A stretch of 64,000 nucleotides of DNA from JAHRAW01 sp963693025. Its GTDB lineage: Bacteria; Pseudomonadota; Gammaproteobacteria; Arenicellales; Poriferihabitantaceae. The position numbers and the translations under genes are program-made. Below, in pieces: positions 1-8,597 of the stretch. The notes under the pieces were generated by a model. It saw only the letters and a program-made list of their open reading frames with translations. It was not told the origin of the DNA and ran no database searches. Numbering within the stretch: position 1 is the first letter of the stretch; every line of letters begins with the position of its first letter. The stretch covers positions 2,604,001 through 2,668,000 of the forward strand of contig OY843749.1 of the NCBI GenBank assembly GCA_963693025.1, given 5' to 3'.

Positions 1-344
1 CGCCCAATCCAAACACCGACTCCGCCACGCACGGCAAACAACGCATCCGCAGCCTGCTGGAAAAACGCAACGCCAGCCAGCCGGTGCAAAGCGCCAACGC
101 CGGCTCGGTGTTTCGCAATCCGCGCGGCGACCACGCCGCCCGACTGCTGGAGCGCGCCGGGCTCAAGGGCAGGCGAATCGGCGACGCGGTCGTCTCCGAG
201 ACGCACGCCAACTTCATCATCAACCGCGGCAACGCGCGCGCCGACGACATTGAGCGGTTAATCGAGGCGGCGCGGCGCGAGGTGGCGGCGCAGACCGGCG
301 TGGAACTCGCGACCGAAGTTCGCATCATCGGGAGGCGCGCATGA
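1..344 (+). CDS. murB: UDP-N-acetylenolpyruvoylglucosamine reductase, C-terminal part (5' end outside window)
   Basis: FAD/NADPH enzyme that reduces UDP-GlcNAc-enolpyruvate to UDP-MurNAc in the cytoplasm, the second committed step of peptidoglycan synthesis. Only about the last 113 residues are present; the frame is open from the window edge, so the first in-window ATG is not the start. Visible family motifs are GSVFRNP (its Ser is the family's proton donor), LLERAGLKG, VSETHANFIIN and a final VELATEVRIIG. The short C-terminal layout resembles the type II MurB found outside the enterics. Its stop overlaps the ftsQ start in an ATGA arrangement, so the two are probably translationally coupled. 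No ddl gene lies between them, although ddl is common at this spot. Confidence 0.93.
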   Translation, partial: PNPNTDSATHGKQRIRSLLEKRNASQPVQSANAGSVFRNPRGDHAARLLERAGLKGRRIGDAVVSETHANFIINRGNARADDIERLIEAARREVAAQTGVELATEVRIIGRRA

Positions 345-1159
345 GCGCCGCCGCTCAGTCGGCGCGGCGCGGCGCGGCGTCCACCCTCGCGGGCTGGATT
401 ATCGCGCTGGCGCTGCTCGCGCTGGCGGTCTTGTTCGCCGCCGACCGTTTGTATAACGCCGAGCAGTTTCGCATCCGCGAAGTGGAGGTGCACGGGCGCT
501 TCAGCCACGTCGATGGCGCGCGCGTCAAGGCGGTGGTCGAGCAGTCGCTGCCGGGCAACTATTTCTCGCTCAGCCTGGCGGCGGTGGAGGCGCGTATCGC
601 GCAACTGCCCTGGGTGTTCAGCGCCTCGGTGCGCCGCAAATGGCCCCATACGCTGGTGGTGGACGTGGTTGAGGTGCAGCCGGTGGCGAAGTGGGGGCGG
701 CGCCAGTGGCTCAACTTCACCGGCGACTTGGTCGCCCAACAACCCGGCGCGTCGGCGGACGAGCGCAGCCTGCCGGTGTTGTCCGGTCCCGACAGCCGCC
801 GGGCTGAAGTGTGGCAAGCGTTCCGCGGCTGGTCGGAGATGTTTGCCGCCAACGGATTGAGTTTGGATGAACTCCGCTTTGATGCGCGCGGCTTGTGGTA
901 TCTGCAACTCTCGGTCGGCGCATTGGCGCGCACAAAATCCGCAACCGCAACCACAACCGCCACCGCAACAACGCCGGTCACCTTAATCGTGCAACGGGAA
1001 CACGCCGAGGAGCGCATCGCGCGCTTCGTCGCGGCGTTGCGCGCGCGGCTCATCGGCGACTTCGCCGAGATGCGCATCGTCGACCTCCGGTATCCGAACG
1101 GCTTTGCCGTCAACCGCACCGCCGCACCCGAAGCGCGGCTGGCGCACAGCGAGCCCTAA
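341..1159 (+). CDS. ftsQ: Cell division protein FtsQ
   Basis: Bitopic divisome protein that links FtsB/FtsL to the early division proteins in the periplasm. The 272-residue product has a short cytoplasmic N-terminus, one membrane segment near residues 17-35 (AGWIIALALLALAVLFAA), then a POTRA domain beginning FRIREVEVHGRF and an FtsQ domain with LPWVFSASVRRKWP. The start overlaps the murB stop (ATGA) and ftsA follows after 4 bases, so murB-ftsQ-ftsA form one unit. An Ala/Thr-rich stretch (SATATTTATATTP, encoded around 940-975) interrupts the C-terminal domain. It is written in ACC/GCA-type simple sequence and is not usual for the family. Confidence 0.93.
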   Translation: MSAAAQSARRGAASTLAGWIIALALLALAVLFAADRLYNAEQFRIREVEVHGRFSHVDGARVKAVVEQSLPGNYFSLSLAAVEARIAQLPWVFSASVRRKWPHTLVVDVVEVQPVAKWGRRQWLNFTGDLVAQQPGASADERSLPVLSGPDSRRAEVWQAFRGWSEMFAANGLSLDELRFDARGLWYLQLSVGALARTKSATATTTATATTPVTLIVQREHAEERIARFVAALRARLIGDFAEMRIVDLRYPNGFAVNRTAAPEARLAHSEP

Positions 1160-1163
1160 TCCC

Positions 1164-2399
1164 ATGGCGAAGAAATCAAACAGCGACCTCATCGTCGGCC
1201 TCGATATTGGCACTTCCAAAGTGCTGGCAATCGTCGGTGAAATCAATCCGCACGGCGAGGTCGAAGTCATCGGCATCGGCCACCATCCGACGCGCGGTTT
1301 GCGCAAGGGCGTGGTCGCCGACATTGAATCGACCGTGCAGTCCATTCGGCGCGCCGTGGAAGAGGCGGAGATGATGGCGGACTGCCAGATTTACTCGGTG
1401 TTCGTCGGCATCGCCGGCGCGCATATCAACAGCGTCAACTCCCACGGCGTGGTCGCCATCCGCGACGGCGAGGTCGCGCAGCGCGACATTGACATGGTCA
1501 TTGACGCCGCCAAAGCCCTGGCGATTCCGCAAGACCAGCGCATCCTGCACGTGATGCCGCAGGACTTCATCATCGACGGGCAGGACGGCATCCGCGAGCC
1601 GACCGGGATGTGCGGCGTGCGCATGGAGGCGAAGGTGCACATGGTGACCGGCGCCGACAGCGCGGCGCGCAACATCATCAAGTGCATCCGCCGCTGCGGG
1701 CTGGAGGTGGACGACATCATCCTCGAACAACTCGCGTCGAGCGAATCCGTGCTCACCGAAGACGAGCGCGAACTCGGCGTGTGCCTCATCGACATCGGCG
1801 GCGGCACCACCGACATCGCGGTGTTCTCGGACGGCGCGATTCAGCACTCCTCGGTCATCCCCATCGCCGGCGACCAGGTGACCAACGACATCGCGGTGGC
1901 GTTCCGCACGCCCGCGCAGTCGGCGGAGGAAATCAAGAAGAAATACGGCTGCACGCTGGTGCAGTTGGTGGGCGAAGGGCAGACCATCGAGGCGCCGAGC
2001 ATGGGCGGACGCCCCGCGCGCACGGTGTCGCGGCAGAACCTCGCCGAAATAATAGAGCCGCGCATCGAGGAATTGCTGATGCTGGTGCAGGCGGAGTTGC
2101 GGCGCAGCGGGCTGGAGGGGTTGATTGGCTCCGGCGTGGTGCTGACCGGCGGCAGTTCGCGCATCGAGGGCATCGTCGATTTGGCGGAGGAAATCTTTCA
2201 CCTGCCGGTGCGGCTGGGGATGCCGAACTACGCCGGCGGCCTGTCCGAAGTGGTGCGCAATCCCATCTACGCGACCGGCATCGGGCTGATGCAATTCGGC
2301 CACGCCAACCGCCACCGGCTGGAGCAGATGAAGACCAAACCGGGGCGCGTCAAAGCGCTGCTTGAGCGCGCGCGCGGTTGGTTCAGGGGGAGTTTTTAG
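1164..2399 (+). CDS. ftsA: Cell division protein FtsA
   Basis: Actin-fold ATPase that anchors FtsZ to the inner membrane and recruits later division proteins. The 411-residue product begins MAKKSNSDLIVGLDIGTSKV, a typical FtsA start with the first phosphate-binding loop. The second loop is visible as LIDIGGGTTDIAVF and the adenosine motif as GVVLTGGSSRIEGI. A C-terminal amphipathic, basic stretch (ERARGWFRGSF) fits the membrane-targeting helix. An in-frame start 60 bases upstream would overlap ftsQ, and the ATG used here gives the canonical N-terminus. It sits between ftsQ and ftsZ as expected. Confidence 0.95.
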   Translation: MAKKSNSDLIVGLDIGTSKVLAIVGEINPHGEVEVIGIGHHPTRGLRKGVVADIESTVQSIRRAVEEAEMMADCQIYSVFVGIAGAHINSVNSHGVVAIRDGEVAQRDIDMVIDAAKALAIPQDQRILHVMPQDFIIDGQDGIREPTGMCGVRMEAKVHMVTGADSAARNIIKCIRRCGLEVDDIILEQLASSESVLTEDERELGVCLIDIGGGTTDIAVFSDGAIQHSSVIPIAGDQVTNDIAVAFRTPAQSAEEIKKKYGCTLVQLVGEGQTIEAPSMGGRPARTVSRQNLAEIIEPRIEELLMLVQAELRRSGLEGLIGSGVVLTGGSSRIEGIVDLAEEIFHLPVRLGMPNYAGGLSEVVRNPIYATGIGLMQFGHANRHRLEQMKTKPGRVKALLERARGWFRGSF

Positions 2400-2475
2400 T
2401 TTGGGTTCCAAGTGGGGATGAGTCGGTCGAGCAGCCCCGTCATCGTTGTTTTCTTTCACACGAGGATTAGCAGAA

Positions 2476-3627
2476 ATGTTTGAGTTAGTAGAAGCGACAA
2501 GCAGGCAGGCGGTGATCAAGGTCATCGGTGTGGGCGGCGGCGGCGGCAATGCGGTCGAGCACATGGTGCAGGCGGACCTCGACGGGGTCGGCCTCATCAA
2601 CGCCAACACGGACGCGCAGACGCTGGCGCGCTCCAAAGCGGCCACGGTGCTGCAAATCGGCGAGAGTCTGACCAAGGGGCTGGGCGCCGGCGCCAATCCG
2701 GAGATTGGCCGCCAGGCGGCGGTCGATGACCGCGACCGCATCGGCGCGGCGATTGAGGGCGCCGACATGGTGTTCATCGCCGCCGGCATGGGCGGCGGCA
2801 CCGGCACCGGCGCGACCCCCATCATCGCCGAGTTGGCGCGCGAAATGAAAATGCTGACCGTGGCGGTGGTCACCAAGCCGTTTCCGTTCGAGGGCAAAAA
2901 GCGAATGGAAGTGGCGCTCGACGGCATCCGCGGGCTGCAAGACCACGTCGATTCGCTCATCATCATCCCCAACGAGAAAGTGCTGGCGGTGATGGGGCAG
3001 GAGACGCCGATGCTCGACGCCTTCAACAAAGCCGACGAGGTGCTGTTCAGCGCGGTGCAGGGCATCGCCGAACTGATTACGCGCCCCGGATTAATCAACG
3101 TGGATTTCGCCGACGTGCGCACGGTGATGGCGGAAATGGGCATGGCGATGATGGGCTCGGCGACGGCGAGCGGCGAAGCACGCGCGGTCGAGGCGGCAAA
3201 GAACGCCATCGAAAGCCCGCTGCTGGAAGACATCGACCTGCACGGCGCGAAGGGCATGCTGGTCAACATCACCGCCTCGGTCGATATGACCATCGGCGAG
3301 TACGAGGCGGTCGGCACCGCGATTGGCGAATACGCCGCCGCCGACGCCAACGTGGTGATTGGCACCGCCCTGGACCCGTCGATGCAAGGCGACCTGCGCG
3401 TGACCATGGTCGCCACCGGCTTGATGGAGCCGCGCGCCGAGGCGCAGCCCAAGCAGCCGCCGCGCATCGCGCAGACCCCCACGACCCGGCGTCCGCAGCC
3501 GGTGGCGGTGGTGCGTCCGGCGGTGCGGCGCGTGGCGAACGGCGGGGAAGTCGCCTCGGTCGAGGCGATTAACGCCAACATGCAGGACCTCGACCTCCCG
3601 GCATTTTTGCGCCGCCAGGCGGACTAG
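2476..3627 (+). CDS. ftsZ: Cell division protein FtsZ
   Basis: Tubulin-like GTPase that forms the cytokinetic ring. The 383-residue product starts MFELVEATSRQAVIKVIGVG. It has the N-terminal nucleotide region (GVGGGGGNAVEHM, INANTDAQ), the tubulin signature MGGGTGTGATPI and the T7 synergy loop region NVDFADVRTVM. A linker rich in Pro/Gln/Arg leads to the conserved C-terminal tail DLDLPAFLRRQ that binds FtsA and ZipA. An ATG 30 bases upstream is in frame, but the chosen one gives the standard N-terminus. A 76-base gap separates it from ftsA, and lpxC follows. Confidence 0.96.
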   Translation: MFELVEATSRQAVIKVIGVGGGGGNAVEHMVQADLDGVGLINANTDAQTLARSKAATVLQIGESLTKGLGAGANPEIGRQAAVDDRDRIGAAIEGADMVFIAAGMGGGTGTGATPIIAELAREMKMLTVAVVTKPFPFEGKKRMEVALDGIRGLQDHVDSLIIIPNEKVLAVMGQETPMLDAFNKADEVLFSAVQGIAELITRPGLINVDFADVRTVMAEMGMAMMGSATASGEARAVEAAKNAIESPLLEDIDLHGAKGMLVNITASVDMTIGEYEAVGTAIGEYAAADANVVIGTALDPSMQGDLRVTMVATGLMEPRAEAQPKQPPRIAQTPTTRRPQPVAVVRPAVRRVANGGEVASVEAINANMQDLDLPAFLRRQAD

Positions 3628-3683
3628 GCGCGGCGGACGCGCCCGGAGGCGCGGGTCCGATGCGCCCGGCGGCGGCTTGCGGC

Positions 3684-3714
3684 TTGTGCAAGCGAGCACG
3701 GTTTGGTGTAGTAT
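3684..3714 (+). promoter_or_regulatory. Possible lpxC promoter
   Basis: In the ftsZ-lpxC gap, TTGTGC precedes TGTAGTAT, giving a sigma70-like pair with a spacer of 17 to 19 bases depending on the -10 hexamer chosen. The match is weak. lpxC often has its own promoter in this gene order. Confidence 0.3.
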
Positions 3715-3766
3715 CGCGCCTTCCGGGATTCCGACTTCACGCCGAGCAACCTCACGCCAGCGCCGC

Positions 3767-4678
3767 ATGATAAAACAACGCACCCTCAAAAACGTCATCC
3801 GCGCGACCGGCGTTGGCTTGCATACCGGCGGCAAAGTCTATCTCACCCTGCGCCCGGCGCCGGCGGACACCGGCATCATCTTCCAGCGCGTCGATTTGGA
3901 GACGGTGGTCGATGTCCCCGCCAAGCCGGAAAATGTCAGCGACACGCGGCTTTCCACCACGCTGGAATTGGACGGCGTCAAAATCTCCACGGTCGAGCAC
4001 CTGATGTCCGCCTTCGCGGGCTTGGGCATCGACAACGCCTATGTCGAAGTCAGCGCGCCCGAAGTGCCGATCATGGACGGCAGCGCTGGTCCGTTCGTGT
4101 TCCTGCTGCAATCCGCCGGCATCTGCGAGCAAGAACAACCCAAGCAATTCATCCGCATCAAAAAACCCCTGCAAATCGCCGACGGCGACAAGTGGGTTAA
4201 ATTCGAGCCGTTCAACGGCTTCAAGGTGTCGTTCGCCATCGACTTCGAGCATCCGATTCTGCAGAACTCAACGCAAGTCGCGTCGGTGGACTTCTCCACC
4301 ACCTCATTCGTCAAAGACGTCAGCCGCGCGCGCACCTTCGGTTTCATGGAAGACCTGGAAGCATTGCGCAACGCAGGCTTGGCGCAAGGCGGCAGTTTCG
4401 ACAACGCCATCGTGCTGGACTCATTCCACATTCTCAACAACGACGGCTTGCGCTACAAGGACGAATTCGTCAAACACAAAGTCCTAGACGCCATCGGCGA
4501 CCTCTACCTGCTGGGCCACCCCCTAATAGGCGCCTTCAGCGCCCACAAATCCGGCCACGCCCTCAACAACCGCCTGCTACGAAAACTAACCGCCGACCGC
4601 TCGGCCTGGGAGTTGGTCTCCTACGAAGACGAATCCAAAGTACCCATCGCCTTTGCTCGGACTGTGGCGGAGGTTTGA
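3767..4678 (+). CDS. lpxC: UDP-3-O-acyl-N-acetylglucosamine deacetylase LpxC
   Basis: Zn-dependent cytoplasmic deacetylase, the committed step of lipid A synthesis. The 303-residue product begins MIKQRTLKNVIRATGVGLHT. Zinc ligands are recognisable as His78 in VEHLMSAF, His237 and Asp241 in KHKVLDAIGDLYLLG; the catalytic His264 lies in SGHALNNRLLR. The motifs MDGSAGPFV and SRARTFGF are also present. A longer frame extends 90 bases upstream but lacks family similarity, so the ATG giving the canonical N-terminus was chosen. It lies downstream of ftsZ and converges on dciA, with a repeat element between the two. Confidence 0.96.
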   Translation: MIKQRTLKNVIRATGVGLHTGGKVYLTLRPAPADTGIIFQRVDLETVVDVPAKPENVSDTRLSTTLELDGVKISTVEHLMSAFAGLGIDNAYVEVSAPEVPIMDGSAGPFVFLLQSAGICEQEQPKQFIRIKKPLQIADGDKWVKFEPFNGFKVSFAIDFEHPILQNSTQVASVDFSTTSFVKDVSRARTFGFMEDLEALRNAGLAQGGSFDNAIVLDSFHILNNDGLRYKDEFVKHKVLDAIGDLYLLGHPLIGAFSAHKSGHALNNRLLRKLTADRSAWELVSYEDESKVPIAFARTVAEV

Positions 4679-4689
4679 GCGACCAACTT

Positions 4690-4720
4690 CGTCATTCTCG
4701 AATGGTAGAAAATAGGGAGC
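4690..4720. repeat. End fragment of the palindromic repeat family
   Basis: Just downstream of lpxC a detached copy of one repeat end appears (CGTCATTCTCGA followed by a GGTAGAAAATAGGGAG-type subterminal segment). It immediately precedes a full copy with the same end, as if one element inserted next to the remnant of another. Confidence 0.7.
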
Positions 4721-4728
4721 CGCAACTT

Positions 4729-4991
4729 CGTCATTCTCGAATGATAGAAAAATAAGGAGCGATAGCGACTATATTTTTCATCACCTTCGGGAATCTCCCT
4801 AAGACTACCGTGAATTCCAACAAAGCCCGTGCCAACCTGAGGGAGATTGCGCGTATCGTCCCTGATACGCGCCCTTCGGGCTACGCGAAAATCCGCTCCC
4901 GGCGGATTTTTCCCGAGGACGCAAGTGTCCGTAAGCCGCCGCTTAAAAGAAGAAGCGCGGCGGCAACGGACACTAACGCTCGAGAATGACG
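4729..4991 (-). repeat. Palindromic MITE-like repeat, copy 1 (long form)
   Basis: Bounded by CGTCATTCTCGA and TCGAGAATGACG. The inner arms are GTGTCCGTTGCCGCCGC/GCGGCGGCTTACGGACAC (hairpin A) and TCGGGAATCTCCCTAAG/CTTAGGGAGATTCCCGA (hairpin B), here in reverse orientation. An extra module of about 65 bases (CGTATC...GATACG palindrome, GGGCTACGCGAAAATCCG, GGCGGATTTTT) interrupts the distal arm of hairpin B, a different place from copies 2 and 6. It lies between convergent lpxC and dciA, and its right end encodes the last residues and stop of dciA. Confidence 0.9.
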
Positions 4992-5476
4992 GCGGGGTCG
5001 GCACACTTCGACAAATTAAGTAACGACTCCCTCAACGGCGGATAATCAACCGCCTCCGCCAATTGCACAATTTGTTCGGCGGTTTTTTGTGATAGCCGGA
5101 AAGGTTGCCGAGTTGCCCGTGTCGGCGGGGGCGAGTGGGGTTGGGTTTTTACGGTGATGTGGGTGGCGTGGATGCCGTGTTGTGCGAGGGCTTTTAGCAG
5201 GCTGGGAGCGCGGTGGCGGATTTCGTGGCCGTGAGCGGCGGATTGGACGAATACCACCAGGCGGCCCGAGGTGAATAGCAGGGGCCAACTCGACATAGTC
5301 GTCGCATCCATAGTCCCCACACCCGTAGCCGCCACACCCACAGCCCCCACACCACCTCCCAATTCCGCGCGCCAAAAATCGGCTAAGCGCCGTTGGACAT
5401 CATGCCCGGCAGGTCGGTCGCCGCCCGATGGCAGCGCCGCGGTCAGCAATCTGGAAATCGGCTCAAGCCCTTTCAT
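4973..5476 (-). CDS. dciA: DUF721/DciA-family protein, probable DnaB helicase loader/operator
   Basis: The 167-residue protein sits between lpxC and secA, the usual place of the DUF721 family, whose characterised members (DciA) help load the replicative helicase. It starts MKGLEPISRLL and has a basic, Gln/His-rich middle. Similarity is judged from position, size and general character, so the family call is moderate. It is divergent from secA. The final residues AVILER and the TAG stop are encoded by the end of the adjacent repeat element (CGTCATTCTCGAGCGTTAG), so the native C-terminus was probably replaced when the repeat inserted. A longer in-frame extension would run into secA and was rejected. 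Confidence 0.72.
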   Translation of the reverse strand: MKGLEPISRLLTAALPSGGDRPAGHDVQRRLADFWRAELGGGVGAVGVAATGVGTMDATTMSSWPLLFTSGRLVVFVQSAAHGHEIRHRAPSLLKALAQHGIHATHITVKTQPHSPPPTRATRQPFRLSQKTAEQIVQLAEAVDYPPLRESLLNLSKCADPAVILER

Positions 5477-5482
5477 TGCGAA

Positions 5483-5488
5483 ATTATA
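5483..5488 (-). promoter_or_regulatory. Perfect -10 hexamer immediately upstream of dciA
   Basis: TATAAT on the minus strand ends six bases before the dciA ATG, so transcription would start about at the ATG and give a leaderless mRNA. No good -35 is visible at the standard spacing. Confidence 0.35.
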
Positions 5489-5511
5489 ACCTGATAGTCG
5501 GGGGGCGACTC

Positions 5512-5520
5512 TGGCATAAT
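5512..5520 (+). promoter_or_regulatory. Extended -10 promoter element upstream of secA
   Basis: TGGCATAAT matches the TGnTATAAT extended -10 pattern, 23 bases before the secA ATG. No strong -35 is seen. It is divergent from the dciA promoter element in the same short gap. Confidence 0.5.
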
Positions 5521-5543
5521 GCGCGGAGACACAACCGCCCTCC

Positions 5544-8252
5544 ATGCTGCAACACGCCCTCAAAAAATTCTTTGGCGACCGCAACCAGCGGCTGCTGAAA
5601 AACATCGGCAAGACGGTCGAGCGAATCAACGCGCTGGAGACCGGCTTGTCCGCGCTTGACGACCGCGCGTTGGCGGCGAAGACCGGCGAATTCCGCGAGC
5701 GCATTGCCGCCGGCGCGCACAAGGATGAGTTGCTCATCGAAGCCTTTGCGGTGGTGCGCGAGGCGTCGGTGCGCGCGCTTGGGTTGCGCCACTTCGATGT
5801 GCAACTGGTCGGCGGCGTGGTGCTCAACAACGGCAAAATCGCCGAGATGAAGACCGGCGAGGGCAAGACCCTGGTCGCCACTTTGCCGGCTTACCTGAAC
5901 GCGCTCGCCGGCATTCCGGTGCATATCGTCACCGTGAATGATTACCTCGCGCGGCGCGACGCCGACTGGATGGGGAAGATTTACCAGTTCCTCGGGCTGA
6001 GCGTGGGCGTGATTTTGTCGGGGCAGGACCCGGCGGAAAAAAGGGCGGCTTACCAAAGCGACATCGTCTATGGCACCAACAACGAGTTCGGCTTTGACTA
6101 CCTGCGCGACAACATGGCGTTCACCGCCGAAGACCGCTTCCAACAGGGGCTCGGTTTCGCCATCGTTGACGAGGTCGATTCAATCCTCATCGACGAAGCC
6201 CGAACGCCGCTCATCATCTCCGGTCCCGCCGAGGAAAGCACCGACCTGTATACCCATATTAACCAAATCGTGCCGCAACTCGAGCGCCAGGAATCCGAAG
6301 ACGGTCCGGGCGATTTCACGCTGGATGAAAAAAGCCGGCAGGCCTACCTGACCGAGCAGGGGCATGAAACCGCCGAGAAACTGCTGGTCGGCGCCGGGCT
6401 GTTGCCGGAGGGCGGCAGCGTGTATGAGATTGGCAACATCAGCCTAATTCATCATCTGTATGCGGCGCTCAGGGCGCACAATTTGTTTCACCGCGATGTC
6501 GCTTATATCGTGCGCAACGACCAAATCATCATCATCGACGAGTTCACCGGGCGGATGATGCCGGGCAGGCGCTGGTCGGACGGGCTGCATCAGGCGATTG
6601 AAGCGAAGGAAGGCGTGACCATTCAGCAGGAAAACCAGACGCTGGCGTCGATTACCTTTCAGAACTACTTCCGGTTATACCAAACGCTCGCCGGCATGAC
6701 CGGCACGGCGGACACCGAAGCGCCGGAGTTTTTGCAAATCTACCAACTTGAAGTGGTCATCATCCCGACCAACCGACCGATGGTGCGCACCGACGACGCC
6801 GACTTGGTGTACCGCACCGGCGAGGAAAAGTTCGCGGCGATTATCGAGGGCATTGAAGACTGCCGACGGCGCAACCAGCCGGTGTTGGTCGGCACCGCTT
6901 CCATTGAATCATCCGAGCGCCTCGCCGACATGCTGAACAAAGCCGGCATCGCGCACAAGGTGTTGAACGCCAAACACCACGGCGAGGAAGCGCAAATCAT
7001 CGCCGAAGCCGGGCGCCCCGGCACCGTCACCATCGCCACCAACATGGCAGGGCGCGGCACCGACATCGTGCTCGGCGGCAATCTCGAACTGGAACTCGGC
7101 GGTTTGTCGGACGACGCCGAAATAGAGCAAGCGCGGGGCGCGTGGGAGCAGCGCCACCGGCAGGTAATCGACGCCGGCGGATTGCACGTGCTCGGCACCG
7201 AGCGGAACGAATCGCGCCGCGTTGACAATCAGTTGCGCGGGCGTTGCGGTCGCCAGGGCGACCCCGGCTCAAGCCGCTTCTACCTGTCGCTGGAAGACAA
7301 CCTGATGCGAATTTTCGGCTCCGAGCGAATCGCCGGGCTGATGCACAAACTCGGCATGGAAGAGGGCGAGGCGATCGAGCATCCGTGGGTCACGCGCGCC
7401 ATCGAGAACGCGCAGACCAAAGTGGAGGGGCATAACTTCGATGCGCGCAAGCAACTGCTTGAGTATGACGATGTGGCAAACGAGCAGCGCAAGGTGATTT
7501 ACGAGCAGCGCGACATGCTGATGGAGACCGATGACATTTCCGAATACATCGACTTCACGCGGCGCGAGGTGACCGCCGAGGTCATCGACCGCAGCCTCGC
7601 GCCCAACAGCCTGGAAGAGCAGTGGGATGTGCCGGCGCTCACGCAGGACTTGGAAACTTCGTTCGGGGTCAAACTGCCGCTGGCCGAATGGCTTGAGCAA
7701 GACGAGTCGTTGCACGAAGAAACCCTCAGGCAGAAAATCGAGCAATCCATCGCCGACATGCTCGCCGCCAAGGAAGCGCGCGTCGGTGCCGAAGGCATGC
7801 GGCATTTTGAAAAGGCGGTCATGCTCAAGGTGCTGGACGAGCAGTGGAAGGAGCATCTGTTCAATATGGACCACCTGCGCCAGGGCATTCACCTGCGCGG
7901 CTACGCCCAGAAAAACCCCAAACAGGAATACAAGCGCGAGGCGTTTGAGATGTTTACCGCGCTGCTGGAGAATGTCAAATTTGAAGTCACTTCAATGCTG
8001 GCGCGCCTGCACATTCCGAGCGAAGAAGAGATAAACGAAATGGAAGCGCGCCGGCGTCAACAGTCGATGCGCTTCGTCCACGCCGAAGCCGAAACCCCGG
8101 CTGCGGAGCCCAACACTCCCCAACCCCGCCCCCGCGCCCGCCCCGCTTCCGCCGACCAACCCTTCGTTCGCAAAACCAAAAAAATAGGCCGCAATGATCC
8201 GTGTCCGTGTGGTTCGGGGAAGAAGTATAAGCAGTGTCATGGGCGGGGGTGA
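5544..8252 (+). CDS. secA: Preprotein translocase ATPase SecA
   Basis: Motor ATPase that drives preproteins through SecYEG. The 902-residue length is normal. It starts MLQHALKKFFGDRNQRLLK. Nucleotide-binding domain motifs are visible: MKTGEGKTLVATL (Walker A), VDEVDSILIDEARTPLIISG (DEAD-type Walker B) and, in the second RecA-like domain, TNMAGRGTDIVLGGN and GRCGRQGDPGSS. A Pro/Arg-rich linker leads to the C-terminal zinc-binding SEC-C motif CPCGSGKKYKQCHG that contacts SecB and phospholipid. It is flanked by lpxC/dciA and argJ, as in many gammaproteobacteria. Confidence 0.98.
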   Translation: MLQHALKKFFGDRNQRLLKNIGKTVERINALETGLSALDDRALAAKTGEFRERIAAGAHKDELLIEAFAVVREASVRALGLRHFDVQLVGGVVLNNGKIAEMKTGEGKTLVATLPAYLNALAGIPVHIVTVNDYLARRDADWMGKIYQFLGLSVGVILSGQDPAEKRAAYQSDIVYGTNNEFGFDYLRDNMAFTAEDRFQQGLGFAIVDEVDSILIDEARTPLIISGPAEESTDLYTHINQIVPQLERQESEDGPGDFTLDEKSRQAYLTEQGHETAEKLLVGAGLLPEGGSVYEIGNISLIHHLYAALRAHNLFHRDVAYIVRNDQIIIIDEFTGRMMPGRRWSDGLHQAIEAKEGVTIQQENQTLASITFQNYFRLYQTLAGMTGTADTEAPEFLQIYQLEVVIIPTNRPMVRTDDADLVYRTGEEKFAAIIEGIEDCRRRNQPVLVGTASIESSERLADMLNKAGIAHKVLNAKHHGEEAQIIAEAGRPGTVTIATNMAGRGTDIVLGGNLELELGGLSDDAEIEQARGAWEQRHRQVIDAGGLHVLGTERNESRRVDNQLRGRCGRQGDPGSSRFYLSLEDNLMRIFGSERIAGLMHKLGMEEGEAIEHPWVTRAIENAQTKVEGHNFDARKQLLEYDDVANEQRKVIYEQRDMLMETDDISEYIDFTRREVTAEVIDRSLAPNSLEEQWDVPALTQDLETSFGVKLPLAEWLEQDESLHEETLRQKIEQSIADMLAAKEARVGAEGMRHFEKAVMLKVLDEQWKEHLFNMDHLRQGIHLRGYAQKNPKQEYKREAFEMFTALLENVKFEVTSMLARLHIPSEEEINEMEARRRQQSMRFVHAEAETPAAEPNTPQPRPRARPASADQPFVRKTKKIGRNDPCPCGSGKKYKQCHGRG

Positions 8253-8324
8253 GGGTGGTGTGGATTTTCGCGAAGTTCGGAGGGTTTGTGTCAAGGGCGA
8301 TACAAACCAAAATTCCCAACTACT

Positions 8325-8584
8325 CGTCATTCTCGAGCGTTAGTGTCCGTTGCCGCCGCGCTTTTTCTTTTAAGCGGCGGCTTACGGACACTTGCGTCCT
8401 CGGGAATCTCCCTAAGACTGGCACGGGCTTTGTTGAAATTCACGGTAGTCTTAGGGAGATTCCCGAATCGAAGAAAAATCCGCCCGGAGCGGATTTTCGC
8501 GTAGCCCGAAGGGTTTGTATCAGGGATGATACAAACAAAATATGGTCGCTGACGCTCCCTATTTTCTACCGTTCGAGAATGACG
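8325..8584 (+). repeat. Palindromic MITE-like repeat, copy 2 (long form)
   Basis: Full element in the secA-argJ gap with both hairpins and ends CGTCATTCTCGAGCGTTAG and CGTTCGAGAATGACG. Between hairpin B and the right end it carries the extra module TCCGCCCGGAGCGGA, CGCGTAGCCCGAAGGG and the palindrome GTATCAGGGATGATAC. Just upstream, at 8283-8308, a related loose sequence (GGGTTTGTGTCAAGGGCGAT) looks like a decayed copy of that module. Confidence 0.92.
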
Positions 8585-8597
8585 GGTATTTATAACT

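Noticed and set aside
1176..3581. Minus-strand open frame of about 800 codons antisense to ftsA and ftsZ
   Set aside because: It is a GC-skew shadow of two well-identified genes on the plus strand and shows no family motifs.
5477..5881. Longer start for dciA reaching into secA
   Set aside because: The extra part overlaps the secA 5' end and contains Ser/Arg-rich shadow sequence.
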